From positions 41,388,700 through 41,452,699 of the forward strand of contig NC_135213.1 of assembly GCF_052324685.1 (NCBI RefSeq): 64,000 nt of DNA. Direction: 5' to 3'. This stretch comes from Brachyhypopomus gauderio (lineage: Eukaryota > Chordata > Actinopteri > Gymnotiformes > Hypopomidae). A program made the translations under genes and the position numbers. Of the stretch, positions 32,098 through 41,602 are shown piece by piece (the first letter of the stretch is position 1; the number at the start of each line of letters is the position of its first letter). Below the pieces are notes generated by a model. It ran no database searches and was not told where the DNA came from. It was given only the letters and a program-made list of their open reading frames with translations.

Positions 32098-35000
32098 GAA
32101 TGTGCAGCCTGGAGCGGCCGGAGGCGAGGAGCCCTCCCCTCTGGAGATTCTTGCTCATCAGGGGAGGGCTCTAGGTAAGCAGCAGCAGGAGCTCCAGGAG
32201 CTCCGTGCGGTTCTCGCGATACTCACCACTTGCATGCAGAGTTTATCTGTGCAGGCTACCACGGAGAGAACCAGACCGGCCAGAGCTCTCATCGCCCCTC
32301 CCGAGCCATATGGAGGGGATCCCGAGCGCTGCGAAGGTTTTCTGGTGCAGTGCCAGCTGCACTTCGCCAGTGGTCCGCAGCTCGGGGACGGAGAAAAAGT
32401 AGCGTTCGTGGTGTCACGCCTGAAAGAGAAGGCTTTAGACTGGGGCGCGGCCCAGCTCACCGCCAACGCACCGTTTGTTACTAACTATGATAATTTCATT
32501 CAAGAATTCAAGGCGGTGTTTAACCATCCTAGGAGAGGGAGAGCGTGCGGACAGAGTCTGCTACAGCTGCGCCAGGGCAGCCGCAGCGCAGCGGAGCACG
32601 CCCTTGAATTCCGCACCCTGGCGGCTCGGACAGGGTGGAATGACGCTGCCCTGACGGACGTTTTTTTGGCCGGACTGAAGCCAGAGCTGAAGGCAGAGTT
32701 ATCCTGTCGGCCAGAGGAGCTGGGGTTCAACCAGGTGGTACACCTAGCCATCACGTTTGACCGACTCCTCCAAGAGAGAAAGGGAGGCGCTTCTCTATCC
32801 GTCACCCCGCAGGTTCCCGTGTCGGCACCACCCCGTGAGACGACTGCCGCTGAACCCATGGAGATGGGCGAGACCGCTCCCCTCCGGAGGAACACCGGCT
32901 TCAGGAGGGGACGGGCTCGGGTGAGTAATTCCTTATTGGGCAATTTATTGACGTGGCAGGTCTCAGTGTCTCACGGGGAGGTGTCTCTGGATCTCTTTGC
33001 CCTAGTGGACTCGGGAGCCTCGGGGAACATCATGAGGAGAAGCGTAGCGGATCGGCTGGGTGTGCCACTGAAACGACTGGAGGAACCTCGACGCGTGCGG
33101 GCACTGGACGGACGGCCTGTGGGCGGGGGATTTATATGTTTTCGCACTGCACCTGTTACACTAGTCATACAAGGTCACCAGGAGCAGATTAGTTTTTACA
33201 TCCTCCCCTACACACGTCACCCACTCACGTTAGGTCTCCCCTGGTTAAGATTGCACAACCCGGTGATAGACTGGAATAAGGGAAGCCTGTTAAAATGGGT
33301 TGCGCCTCTGCGGGGCGCTCGGTCCTCTCCCCGTGTGTTTGCTCAATCCACCAGCATCGAGAGCCCGAACATCAAGACCAACCAGGTTATCCCTGCTCCA
33401 TATAAAGACCTGGCAGAGGTTTTCAGTTCCTCCAAAGCTGCACAGCTTCCCCCTCACCGTTCTTGGGACTGTCACGTCACGCTTAAGCCCGGTTCCACTC
33501 CTCCGCGCGGTCGCGTCTACCCGCTGTCACAAGAGGAGGAGAAGGTAATGGATCAGTATATTAAGGAGGCACTCGCACAAGGTTATATCACTCCCTCCAC
33601 TTCGCCTGCCTCAGCCAGCGTCTTTTTCGTTAAGAAAAAGGATGGGGGGTTGAGGCCATGCGTGGATTATCGAGGGCTCAATTCCCTCTTAGTGAATTTC
33701 TCCTACCCGCTGCCGCTGGTGCCTTCGGCACTAGAGCAGTTGCGGTCAGCGAGAATTTTCACTAAACTCGATCTACGCAGCGCCTACAATCTCATCCGCA
33801 TTCGCAAGGGGGATGAGTGGAAGACGGCGTTTAGCACTACGACCGGGCATTACGAGTACCGCGTCTTGGCCTACGGCTTGGCGTCGGCTCCGTCGTTCTT
33901 CCAGGCGTTTATTAACGAGGTCCTGAGGGAATATTTGAATGGATGTGTTGTCGCCTATATTGATGATATTTTGATCTATTCACAAACCCCGGACCAACAC
34001 GTGCGTGATGTGTGCGCTGTCCTGGGCACGCTCCTGCGCAATAACCTATATTGCAAGCTGGAGAAGTGCGAGTTCCACCTTTGCGAGGTGAACTTCCTGG
34101 GTTACATCATCAGGCCAGGCTCCGTTCACATGCAGTCAGGTAAGGTGGATGCGGTCGTGAAATGGACTCAGCCTCACACGCGGTGCGAGCTTCAGAGGTT
34201 TCTGGGCTTCGCAAATTTTTACAGGCGGTTCATTCGCGGGTATAGCCAAATCGCGAGGCCACTTACTGATCTGTTACGGGGGGGAAGAAAAAAGTTGAGC
34301 TGGACGACAGAGGCTACGAGGGCGTTTGGCGACCTTAAGAAGGCTTTTATACAAGCGCCCGTACTACACCAACCCGATCCCAACAAGCCGTTCATAGTGG
34401 AGATAGACGCCTCCAACGTTGGTGTAGGTGCTGTGCTGTCTCAACGCCCGAAGAAAAACAGCTCGCTCAGACCGATAGCCTTCTATTCCAAAAAGCTAAC
34501 CGCAGCGGAACGTAACTACGGTGTGGGCGACCGTGAGCTGCTAGCTATGCGCAAGGCTTTCGGCGAGTGGCGTCACTGGCTCGAGGGGGCGAGACACCCT
34601 TTTACAGTCGTCACCGACCATAAGAACCTCGAATACATAAAAACCACCAAACGCATGAACGCTCGCCAAGCTCGGTGGTCACTGTTCTTCTCTAGGTTCC
34701 GCTTCCAGGTTACTTGCCGGCCTGGGGAGAAGAACCAGCGAGCAGATGCATTATCCAGGTCCTTCCCGGGCAGTAAGGACTCCACCAGTGATGAGCCGGT
34801 GATAAGCCCTGAGTGTTTCCTGGGAACTGTGGATTGGGAGATTGACAGGGCGATTGCTGCAGCGAATCCACATCCGAGCTGTCCACCGCACCGCAGGTAC
34901 GTGCCTCCCGCACAGCGCACTGCCCTTATCAACTGGGCACACACGTCGGTGGGAACAGGACACCCCGGGGCTTCCAAGACAGCCCAGTTATTAGGAGCCA

Positions 35001-36364
35001 GGTATTGGTGGCCTGGGTTACACCGTGACGTGTTGAACCACGTAGCCTCCTGCGCTGTGTGTGCGCGTAGCAAGGTGCCGAGGACTCCTCCAGCGGGCAA
35101 GCTCCTTCCTCTCCCTGTGCCAGAACAGCCGTGGACGCACATCGCCCTTGACTTCATCACCGATCTCCCTCCATCTGAAGGTAACACAGTCATATTGGTG
35201 GTGATAGACAGATTTTCAAAGATGGTTCGGTTCCTCCCTCTGCCTGGCCTGCCCACCGCGTGGGAGACGGCGGACCTTCTGTTCCGGCACATATTCCGGC
35301 AGTTCGGTCTGCCGGAGGATATTGTGTCGGACAGGGGCCCGCAGTTTACCTCGCGTGTGTGGCGGGAGTTCCTGTCTAAACTGAACGTGACTGTCAGCCT
35401 AACATCTGGATATCACCCTCAGGCCAACGGACAGGTGGAGCGCGCCAATCAGGAAGTAGGACGGTTCCTGCGCGCTTACTGTAGTGAGCACACAGACACG
35501 TGGTGCGCCCTGCTGCCATGGGCTGAATACGCACAAAACTCCCTTACCCATTCCAGCACGGGGAAAACGCCATTCGAGTGCGTGTTCGGCCGTCAACCAC
35601 CTCTGTACCCCTGGAACGTCGCCTCCTCTGATCAGCCAGTTGTCGAGGAGTGGTGCAGACGGAGCGAGAGGGTGTGGGAGGACACCCATCGGCGCCTGAG
35701 GGAAGCTATCAGACGGTTCAAACATAAGGCGGACCGCAGAAGGAGCGAGGCTCCCTCCTACCAGGTGGGTGACAAGGTGTGGGTGTCCACCGGAGATGGA
35801 CGCCTGGGTAGGAGGGGTAAGCTAGGGGAGAAGTACGCGGGTCCCTACATCATCCTCAAGCGCGTTAATCCAGTGATGTACAAGATCAGCCTGCCCGAAG
35901 ACCGACGCGCTTCCCGCGCGTTTCACGTGTCCGCCTTAAAACCGTACAGACAGGGGCCCTTGGAGGACGTGGTGACGACAGCGCCGCCCTCTCCGCTGCA
36001 GCTATCTGACGGTCCTGCCTACCTTGTGGAGCGGCTGGTGGACTCCCGACGTCGCAAGGGAAAGATGCAGTACCTGGTGGACTGGGTTGGCTACGGTCCC
36101 GAGGAACGTTCTTGGATCCCGGCCTCCCAGGTCCTGGGCTCCTCCCTCGTCGCCGACTTCCACCGAGAGCATCCGGACCGGCCGGCCCCGAGGAGACCAG
36201 GGCGGCCTCGTGGTGGTCGGCGGGAGGAGCCCTTGGGGAGGGGCTCTGTCACGGTGGGGAGGCCGGGTCGCCACCAGAGGGCACAGGCCACAGCTCGCAC
36301 TGCCTCACCACACACGCCCCCGAGCACCAGACCACTCCCTCGGTCCCAGTCACCACATTACTAA
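32036..36364 (+). CDS. gypsy-2 Gag-Pol polyprotein, 1442 residues
   Basis: One ORF without frameshift. Gag capsid is about residues 80-250 (EPYGGDPERCEGFL, FRTLAARTGWND). No CCHC knuckle is present; an RRGRAR stretch sits at about 288-294 instead. Protease DSGAS is near 325. RT covers about 500-690, with VKKKDGGLRPCVDYR and an intact AYIDDILIYS near 640-649. RNase H follows ([24 protein letters not shown]). The integrase zinc domain has CAVCARSK, and the core has Asp in ALDFITDLP, Asp in SDRGPQF and Glu in GQVERANQ. The chromodomain is about 1328-1380 (YLVDWVGYGPEERSW). The ORF starts 62 nt before the 5' LTR ends and stops 118 nt inside the 3' LTR. All catalytic residues I checked are present. 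Confidence 0.95.
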   Translation: MDNKDHSVQPSPSAASVPASQNVQPGAAGGEEPSPLEILAHQGRALGKQQQELQELRAVLAILTTCMQSLSVQATTERTRPARALIAPPEPYGGDPERCEGFLVQCQLHFASGPQLGDGEKVAFVVSRLKEKALDWGAAQLTANAPFVTNYDNFIQEFKAVFNHPRRGRACGQSLLQLRQGSRSAAEHALEFRTLAARTGWNDAALTDVFLAGLKPELKAELSCRPEELGFNQVVHLAITFDRLLQERKGGASLSVTPQVPVSAPPRETTAAEPMEMGETAPLRRNTGFRRGRARVSNSLLGNLLTWQVSVSHGEVSLDLFALVDSGASGNIMRRSVADRLGVPLKRLEEPRRVRALDGRPVGGGFICFRTAPVTLVIQGHQEQISFYILPYTRHPLTLGLPWLRLHNPVIDWNKGSLLKWVAPLRGARSSPRVFAQSTSIESPNIKTNQVIPAPYKDLAEVFSSSKAAQLPPHRSWDCHVTLKPGSTPPRGRVYPLSQEEEKVMDQYIKEALAQGYITPSTSPASASVFFVKKKDGGLRPCVDYRGLNSLLVNFSYPLPLVPSALEQLRSARIFTKLDLRSAYNLIRIRKGDEWKTAFSTTTGHYEYRVLAYGLASAPSFFQAFINEVLREYLNGCVVAYIDDILIYSQTPDQHVRDVCAVLGTLLRNNLYCKLEKCEFHLCEVNFLGYIIRPGSVHMQSGKVDAVVKWTQPHTRCELQRFLGFANFYRRFIRGYSQIARPLTDLLRGGRKKLSWTTEATRAFGDLKKAFIQAPVLHQPDPNKPFIVEIDASNVGVGAVLSQRPKKNSSLRPIAFYSKKLTAAERNYGVGDRELLAMRKAFGEWRHWLEGARHPFTVVTDHKNLEYIKTTKRMNARQARWSLFFSRFRFQVTCRPGEKNQRADALSRSFPGSKDSTSDEPVISPECFLGTVDWEIDRAIAAANPHPSCPPHRRYVPPAQRTALINWAHTSVGTGHPGASKTAQLLGARYWWPGLHRDVLNHVASCAVCARSKVPRTPPAGKLLPLPVPEQPWTHIALDFITDLPPSEGNTVILVVIDRFSKMVRFLPLPGLPTAWETADLLFRHIFRQFGLPEDIVSDRGPQFTSRVWREFLSKLNVTVSLTSGYHPQANGQVERANQEVGRFLRAYCSEHTDTWCALLPWAEYAQNSLTHSSTGKTPFECVFGRQPPLYPWNVASSDQPVVEEWCRRSERVWEDTHRRLREAIRRFKHKADRRRSEAPSYQVGDKVWVSTGDGRLGRRGKLGEKYAGPYIILKRVNPVMYKISLPEDRRASRAFHVSALKPYRQGPLEDVVTTAPPSPLQLSDGPAYLVERLVDSRRRKGKMQYLVDWVGYGPEERSWIPASQVLGSSLVADFHREHPDRPAPRRPGRPRGGRREEPLGRGSVTVGRPGRHQRAQATARTASPHTPPSTRPLPRSQSPHY
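32099..32108 (+). promoter_or_regulatory. gypsy-2 primer-binding site (self-priming)
   Basis: AATGTGCAGC, one G after the LTR. No tRNA-type TGG site adjoins the LTR. It pairs perfectly with 31930-31939. Confidence 0.6.
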
Positions 36365-36589
36365 CACCTGTCGGTAATTATGTTGTGCACCTTTTATACC
36401 CCGCAGGTCGTTCGGTCCAGTGCTGCACATTGCCCCGTCAGAGCTCTACGCTGGACCTCTCTGGCTTCTCTTGTAGCTTGTACCTTGTTTCGGCTATTGA
36501 AGCTTTTCTGTTTGCATACTGAACAGCATGGATAATAAAGACCATTCTGTACAACCCTCGCCTTCGGCCGCCTCTGTTCCCGCGTCACA
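36247..36589 (+). repeat. gypsy-2 3' LTR
   Basis: 343 bp; I found no difference from the 5' LTR. Confidence 0.95.
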
Positions 36590-36666
36590 GGTATAAAAGC
36601 AGCTTCCTTGACATGCTCAGTCATTCACATAGAAGGATGGGGTGAGGGTCACCACTTTGTAAACAA

Positions 36667-37658
36667 ATGCGTGGGCAAATTGTCGAACAGTTCAAGAACA
36701 ACTTTTCTCAACGAGCTATTGCAAGGAATTTAGGAATTTCACCATCTACGGTCCGTAATATCATCAAAAGGTTCCGAGGATCTGTAGAAATCACTACACG
36801 TAAGGGGCAAGGCCGAAAACCAACATTGAATGCCCGTGACCTTCGATCCCTCAGGCGGTACTGCATCAAAAACCGATATCAGTGTGTAAAGGATATCACC
36901 ACATGGGCTCAGGAATACTTCAGAAAACCACTGTCAGTAACTACAGTTCGTCGCTACATCTGTAAGTGCAAGTTAAAGCTCTACTATGCAAAGCAAAAGC
37001 CATTTATCAACAAGATCCAGAAACGCCGCCGGCTTTGCTGGGCCCGAGCTCATCTGAGATGGACTGATGCAAAGTGGAAAAGTGTTCTGTGGTCTGATGA
37101 GTCCACATTTCAATTTGTGTTTGGAAACTGTGGACGTCGTGTCTTACGGACCAAAGAGGAAAAGAACCATCCGGACTGTTATAGGCGCAAAGTTCAAAAG
37201 CCAGCATCTGTGATGGTATGGGGGTGCATTAGTGCCCAAGGCATGGGTAACTTACACATCTGTGAAGGCACCATTAATGCTGAAAGGTACATACAGGTTT
37301 TGGAGCAACATATGCTGCCATCCAAGCGACGTCTTTTTCATGGACGCCCCTGTTATTTCAGCAAGACAATGCCAAGCCACATTCTGCACGTGTTACAACA
37401 GCGTGGCTTCGTAGCAAAAGAGTGCGGGTCCTCCCCTGGCCTGCCTGCAGTCCAGACCTGTCCCCCATTGAAAATGTGTGGCGCATTATGAAGCGTAAAA
37501 TACGACAACGGAGACCCCGGACTGTTGAACAACTTAAGCTGTACATCAAGCAAGAATGGGGAAGATTTCCACCTGAAAAGCTTCAAAAATTGGTCTCCTC
37601 AGTTCCCAAACGTTTACTGAGTGTTGTTAAAAGGAAAGGCGATGTAACACAGTGGTAA
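36667..37658 (+). pseudogene. Tc1 transposase with one frameshift
   Basis: The N-terminal helix-turn-helix (SQRAIARNLGISPSTVRNI) and second DNA-binding helix set are intact. The first catalytic Asp is in LWSDESTFQ. The second Asp (QQDNAKPH) and the Glu (SPIENVW, 34 residues later) are encoded in the +1 frame from about 37350, so one inserted base near CCCCTGTTATTT breaks the ORF. It ends GDVTQW at 37658. About 330 codons in all, the family's usual length. Confidence 0.9.
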
Positions 37659-37982
37659 AAATGTCCCTGTGCCAACTTTTTTGCAATGTGTTGCTGCCAT
37701 TGAATTCTAAGGTAATGGTTATTTGCAAAACAAAATAAAGTTTCTCCATTCGAACATTAAATATATTGTCTTTGCATTCTATTCAGCTGAATATGGGTTG
37801 AAAAAGATTTGCAAGTCATTGTATTCTGTTTTTATTTATGATTTACACAACGTGCCAACTTTTCTGGTTTTGGGGTTGTAGAACATAACTACTCATGATG
37901 TATTTTGTCTTGTATTATCATGTCAGTTAAGAATGAAAATATTCAACAGAGACCTTTCCTCATAAAGAGAGCACTTACAACT

Positions 37983-38106
37983 GTAGTGTTTAGTAGTGTA
38001 GTGTTTAGTAGTGTAGTGTTTAGTAGTGTAGTGTTCAGTAGTGTGTTCAGTAGTGCAGTGTTCAGTAGTGCAGTGTTCAGTAGTGTAGTGTTCAGTAGAG
38101 TAGTGC
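37983..38106. repeat. 15-bp minisatellite upstream of V-b
   Basis: About eight units of 'agtgtagtgttcagt' 25 bp before the V promoter octamer. A shorter array lies in the same place before V-d. Confidence 0.85.
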
Positions 38107-38127
38107 TGGGTGGGAGGGGAGAGGACA

Positions 38128-38135
38128 CTTTGCAT
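38128..38135 (+). promoter_or_regulatory. Octamer-like element of V-b
   Basis: CTTTGCAT (7 of 8 with ATTTGCAT), 103 bp before the ATG, with a TTTATA box at 38167-38172. Confidence 0.6.
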
Positions 38136-38237
38136 GGGCAGCACATGCTTCAGTGATCTGGGAGTGTTTATAGTCCTGTGAGTTTAACACTTCATGACTG
38201 AGAGCTGCCTGCACCAGCAACTTCACCCACAGCAACC

Positions 38238-38286
38238 ATGACTCTGATCCCCATCTTCATCTGCACACTGGTCCTCTGGACTCAAG
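38238..38286 (+). CDS. Ig light-chain V-b, leader exon
   Basis: Encodes the signal peptide MTLIPIFICTLVLWTQ and the first base of the next codon. Donor GTAACA follows at 38287. Confidence 0.9.
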
Positions 38287-38443
38287 GTAACACACTGCTG
38301 TACCTCTGTGGTGTCCTGTCCATCTCACACAGGTCTACTACTCTTATTAAAATACTCTATTCACAGTGTTAGTGTTGGTAAATAAAAGTATCTGTACAGG
38401 TAAATGTTAAATATTCTGTGTTTTGTACTCATATCTTCCCCAG

Positions 38444-38758
38444 GATCCAGAGGTCAGGTAACAGTGACTCAGGATTCAGTGAAATCTGCTGCTCCAGGAA
38501 ACAAAGTCACCATCAGCTGTAGAACCAACCCTGCAGTGTATAGTAATAACCGTCTAGCCTGGTACCTGCAGAAACCTGGAGAAGCTCCTAAACTCCTGAT
38601 CTACTATGCTACTAACTTACAGTCAGGAACTCCAGCTCGTTTTAGTGGTAGTGGATCTGGATCTGACTTCACTCTGACCATTAGTAGAGTCCAGACTGAA
38701 GATGCAGGAGATTATTACTGTCAGAGTGCACATATCATAAGTGGTAGCTGGGTGTTCA
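38444..38758 (+). CDS. Ig light-chain V-b, V exon (intact)
   Basis: It follows acceptor cttccccag. Mature protein starts [15 protein letters not shown]. Conserved sites: Cys in [28 protein letters not shown], and Cys in [13 protein letters not shown]3 begins [10 protein letters not shown]. No stop or frameshift, and leader joining keeps phase. With the 12-bp RSS it looks usable. It is on the strand opposite to J and C, so joining needs inversion. Closest relative in the window is V-d (51466). Confidence 0.95.
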
Positions 38759-38786
38759 CACAGTGTTGGAGAGCCGTACAAAAACC
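38759..38786 (+). other. V-b recombination signal, 12-bp spacer
   Basis: Heptamer CACAGTG (38759-38765), 12-bp spacer, nonamer ACAAAAACC (38778-38786). The V reading frame stays open past it. Confidence 0.9.
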
Positions 38787-39182
38787 TCCCTCAGTCAGAC
38801 TGCACAGAGACTGCACTGCTGCAGCTGGGACCTACTGCAGGTGCTGAGGGGGAGGATGTGATACAGCACAATGACACACTCTGCAGGAGAGGAAACAACA
38901 CACTGACTCACAAATAAACAAACATAACACAAATGTAATGCACATCTGTGAAGTACCATAAAGACACAATACAGACAACATTACTCCTGGTGTGTGGGGG
39001 GAGTGGACTTGTAGATCTACATCATTGTAGTCCAGCTGTTCATGGGTTAGAATGGTTTGAACATCAGTGTGGTCCATCAGTCTGGCTGTATAACATCTTC
39101 CCAGAAGAAAACCACCATTAAAAACAACACTAATGTTCTGTTGACAATGACAGTGATAACAGCTCTGACTCACCTCCATCAC

Positions 39183-39215
39183 CAGAAACCTGGAGAAGCT
39201 ACTAAACTTCTCCCT
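39183..39215 (+). pseudogene. Short V-segment relic (FR2)
   Basis: 'agaaacctggagaagct' and the next 12 bases match the V FR2 coding sequence (QKPGEA). Nothing else of the V is seen. Confidence 0.45.
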
Positions 39216-39286
39216 TCACTTTAATTCTTACAGCAGGTGAGCTCTCTGTTTCTGCTGGAGTAGGTGAAGACAAAACACTACAGTAA

Positions 39287-39322
39287 TAATAATAATAATA
39301 ACAGTAACAACAACAACAACAC
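39287..39322. repeat. (AAT)n/(AAC)n microsatellite
   Basis: AAT units followed by AAC units. Confidence 0.85.
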
Positions 39323-40439
39323 ATAGAAGATGCACAATTCCACCCCAGTGCTTAGAGCATCAGATCCCAGACCCACCACTGCAGTACTGAGATCTTCACT
39401 CTCTTTGGACACTTGTTTTATAATAGAGCAGGTGGTTAGTAGTGGAGAGAAATGACCGTGATAACAGTTTAGAGGTGATGTATGTACACACTAAAGCACT
39501 AATCACCATGTCTGTGCCTTCATCTCACTTCATCGCACATTAAATCTATCCTCACTTTCAACATCACATCTTGGTACAATTTTTTCACAGTCAAATATAA
39601 AACACAACTGTCCCGTATTATTAGACAAGGAAGTATCATTATAGGTTCTCTACAGATACCATTACAAGCATTGTATGAGCGAGCAGTGATTATGAAAGCT
39701 ACCCTGATCACTACAGACCCATGTCATCCATTACACACACAATTTCAGTTACTTCCATAAGGAAGGAGATATAAAGTCCCATTGGATCAGAAGAATGTGT
39801 ATTTGAGATCTTTTGTTCCTACGCCAACTACAATTTTGAACTCAAAACAGGTAGCATTTTAACCTTTACAAGTGGTATATTTGCAAGTGGTATATTGTAT
39901 AAGATGGATTTTTGTTGTGATTGTGTGTATATTTGTGATCTGTAAAGCCATGTCAAATATGAATTTCTGTCTTCAGTTCAGACAGACAATAAAGACTTAT
40001 CTATCTTATGTTATCTAATTATTCTCAGCCACTGTGAAATACAACATGCACTTCTCTCTTTTCTTGTCCATTCAACATTTACTAAACACAGTTTAACTAA
40101 ACTTTGCTAACAACCAGTCAAAGTCCTGTGTCCATATGTTGTATGTGCTGTATGTGTGTGGAGATCTGATCTGTTCTCCTCCAGGTCTGGTGTTTGTTTT
40201 CTCTCTGTATCTGTGAGGTAAGTTGTCTTTCAAACTTTCCAGCTGTTCTCCTGCCTGATCATAGGTCACAGCGCCCCCTGCCTGTCACTCATCATCCCTC
40301 TTGTTACTGTTGTTGTCCAGTAATGAATGTGAATGTGAGGAATCATGAGTCTCTCTTAATTCCACAACACTGTAGCTGACAGGTTTCAGCTCATTCTGAG
40401 TCCCAGACAGAGTGAGAGTGATGTGTTCCTTCCCCGTGT

Positions 40440-40578
40440 GTGCTCTGCGAGCGTTACTTTGCATCACTTTCAGTGTGTGCGCTAAGAGCTTTACTGGTTT
40501 GGTTGCTATGGAGAATAAACTCCCTTTTGTTCAGCCCACGTCTCCGGCTGCCTCTGTCCCGATGCCATAGGCGTCACA
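40440..40578 (+). repeat. 3' part of a gypsy LTR related to gypsy-2
   Basis: The end aligns with the gypsy-2 LTR end, including ATGGAGAATAAAC (ATGGATAATAAAG in gypsy-2) and GGCGTCACA. The left boundary is unclear. Confidence 0.65.
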
Positions 40579-40793
40579 GTGTAGTGTTCACACACTACAT
40601 GATATCCAGCGGTCATCAGTACCTACATGAGCTCAGATATGTCATGACTCATTTAGTGTTGAAACACCATGACTGAGTGTGAAAGTGACTGTAACACATT
40701 AGTGGGGGTTACTGGGAGCTCTAGGAGGAGAGATCTGGTCATTTATCTGATAAAGACACACAGTAGTTCTCTGTGGTAAATGACAGTTGTGGT

Positions 40794-40801
40794 GTTTGCA
40801 T
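40794..40801 (+). promoter_or_regulatory. Octamer-like element of V-c
   Basis: GTTTGCAT (7 of 8), about 100 bp before the ATG. Confidence 0.55.
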
Positions 40802-40901
40802 ATGTGAGCTGCTTCAGTGCTCCACACACTTTAAGAGCTGTAGTGCTGATCAGAGAGTGTTCAGTCCTTACACACACACACACACACTGACACACAGCAC
40901 A

Positions 40902-40953
40902 ATGATGAGGTCACTGGTTCTACTGCTGGGAACACTGGGACTCCTCATTCAGG
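40902..40953 (+). CDS. Ig light-chain V-c, leader exon
   Basis: Signal peptide MMRSLVLLLGTLGLLIQ; either of two adjacent ATGs could start it. Donor GTGAGA follows. Confidence 0.9.
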
Positions 40954-41149
40954 GTGAGACAAACTGGAATAAGATTCATTTTATTTTTACTTTGTTTTGG
41001 GTTTGGATCATATTTTTATACATTAGTTGTATTGTTTTTGTTTTTATTTCAGTGTTCTGGGTTTTTTCATCCAGATATTATTCATTTTGATTTTATTCAT
41101 GTACAGTTTTCCTAATATAAATGTTGTTTTGTGATTGTTTATTTTTTAG

Positions 41150-41449
41150 ACTCCTATGGAGACATAATCATGACTCAGACTCCAGGATCTCAGTCTGTTA
41201 CACCAGGACAGTCTGTTACTCTCAGCTGCAGGTCCAGTCAGGACATTGACAGTAATCTCCACTGGTACCTGCAGAAACCTGGAGAAGCTCCTACACTATT
41301 AATTTATGTTGCAGATGAGCGTGAATCTGGGGTTCCAGATCGTTTCAGTGGTAGTGGATTTGGTACAGAATTTAGTCTAGAAATCACTGGAGTCCAGGCT
41401 GAAGATGCAGGAGATTATTACTGTCAGCAGGGCTACAGCCTCCCGTTCA
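41150..41449 (+). CDS. Ig light-chain V-c, V exon (intact)
   Basis: Acceptor attttttag at 41149. Mature part [17 protein letters not shown], Cys in [30 protein letters not shown], Cys in [13 protein letters not shown]3 begins GYSLPF. Strongly kappa-like and a different subfamily from V-b/V-d; the fragment at 22454 belongs to it. Frame and splice phase are intact. On the plus strand, opposite to J-C2 at 47.7-49.5 kb. Confidence 0.95.
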
Positions 41450-41477
41450 CACAGTGTTAGATCACCGTACAAAAACC
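41450..41477 (+). other. V-c recombination signal, 12-bp spacer
   Basis: CACAGTG (41450-41456), 12 bp, ACAAAAACC (41469-41477). Confidence 0.9.
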
Positions 41478-41602
41478 TCCCTCAGCTGTAGAGGAACTGC
41501 TCTGTTTCTGCCTCATCAGCACAGACTGATCTGAGATCAGAGTTCCATAACATCAGCTAATTATTATAATAAATACCATTTTTTTCCAACCGAGTACGAG
41601 TA

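Larger units (their letters stand above)
31755..36589 (+). mobile_element. Complete Tf1/sushi-type gypsy element (gypsy-2)
   Basis: Two 343-bp LTRs that I read as identical, 5-bp target duplication GGTAT (31750-31754, 36590-36594), one uninterrupted 1442-codon Gag-Pol ORF and a G-rich tract before the 3' LTR. The order PR-RT-RNase H-integrase-chromodomain marks a chromovirus. It looks recently inserted and possibly still able to move. Confidence 0.95.
31434..37878 (+). mobile_element. Tc1-type DNA transposon interrupted by a gypsy element
   Basis: Terminal inverted repeats of about 80 bp (left 31434 on, right ending 37878) share AACCAGAAAAGTTGGCACG. A TA flanks both ends (31432-31433, 37879-37880). 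The transposase lies in the right part. The gypsy-2 element sits between the left terminus and the transposase. Without it the Tc1 copy is about 1.6 kb, normal for the family. The paralogous empty TA is at 50960-50961. Confidence 0.95.

Noticed and set aside
37923..38156. Ser/Val and Thr/Leu-rich ORFs before V-b
   Set aside because: Translations of the 15-bp promoter minisatellite.
38832..39182. 116-codon minus-strand ORF downstream of V-b
   Set aside because: No homology; Cys/His-rich translation of intergenic DNA; partly repeated at V-d without conservation of the frame.
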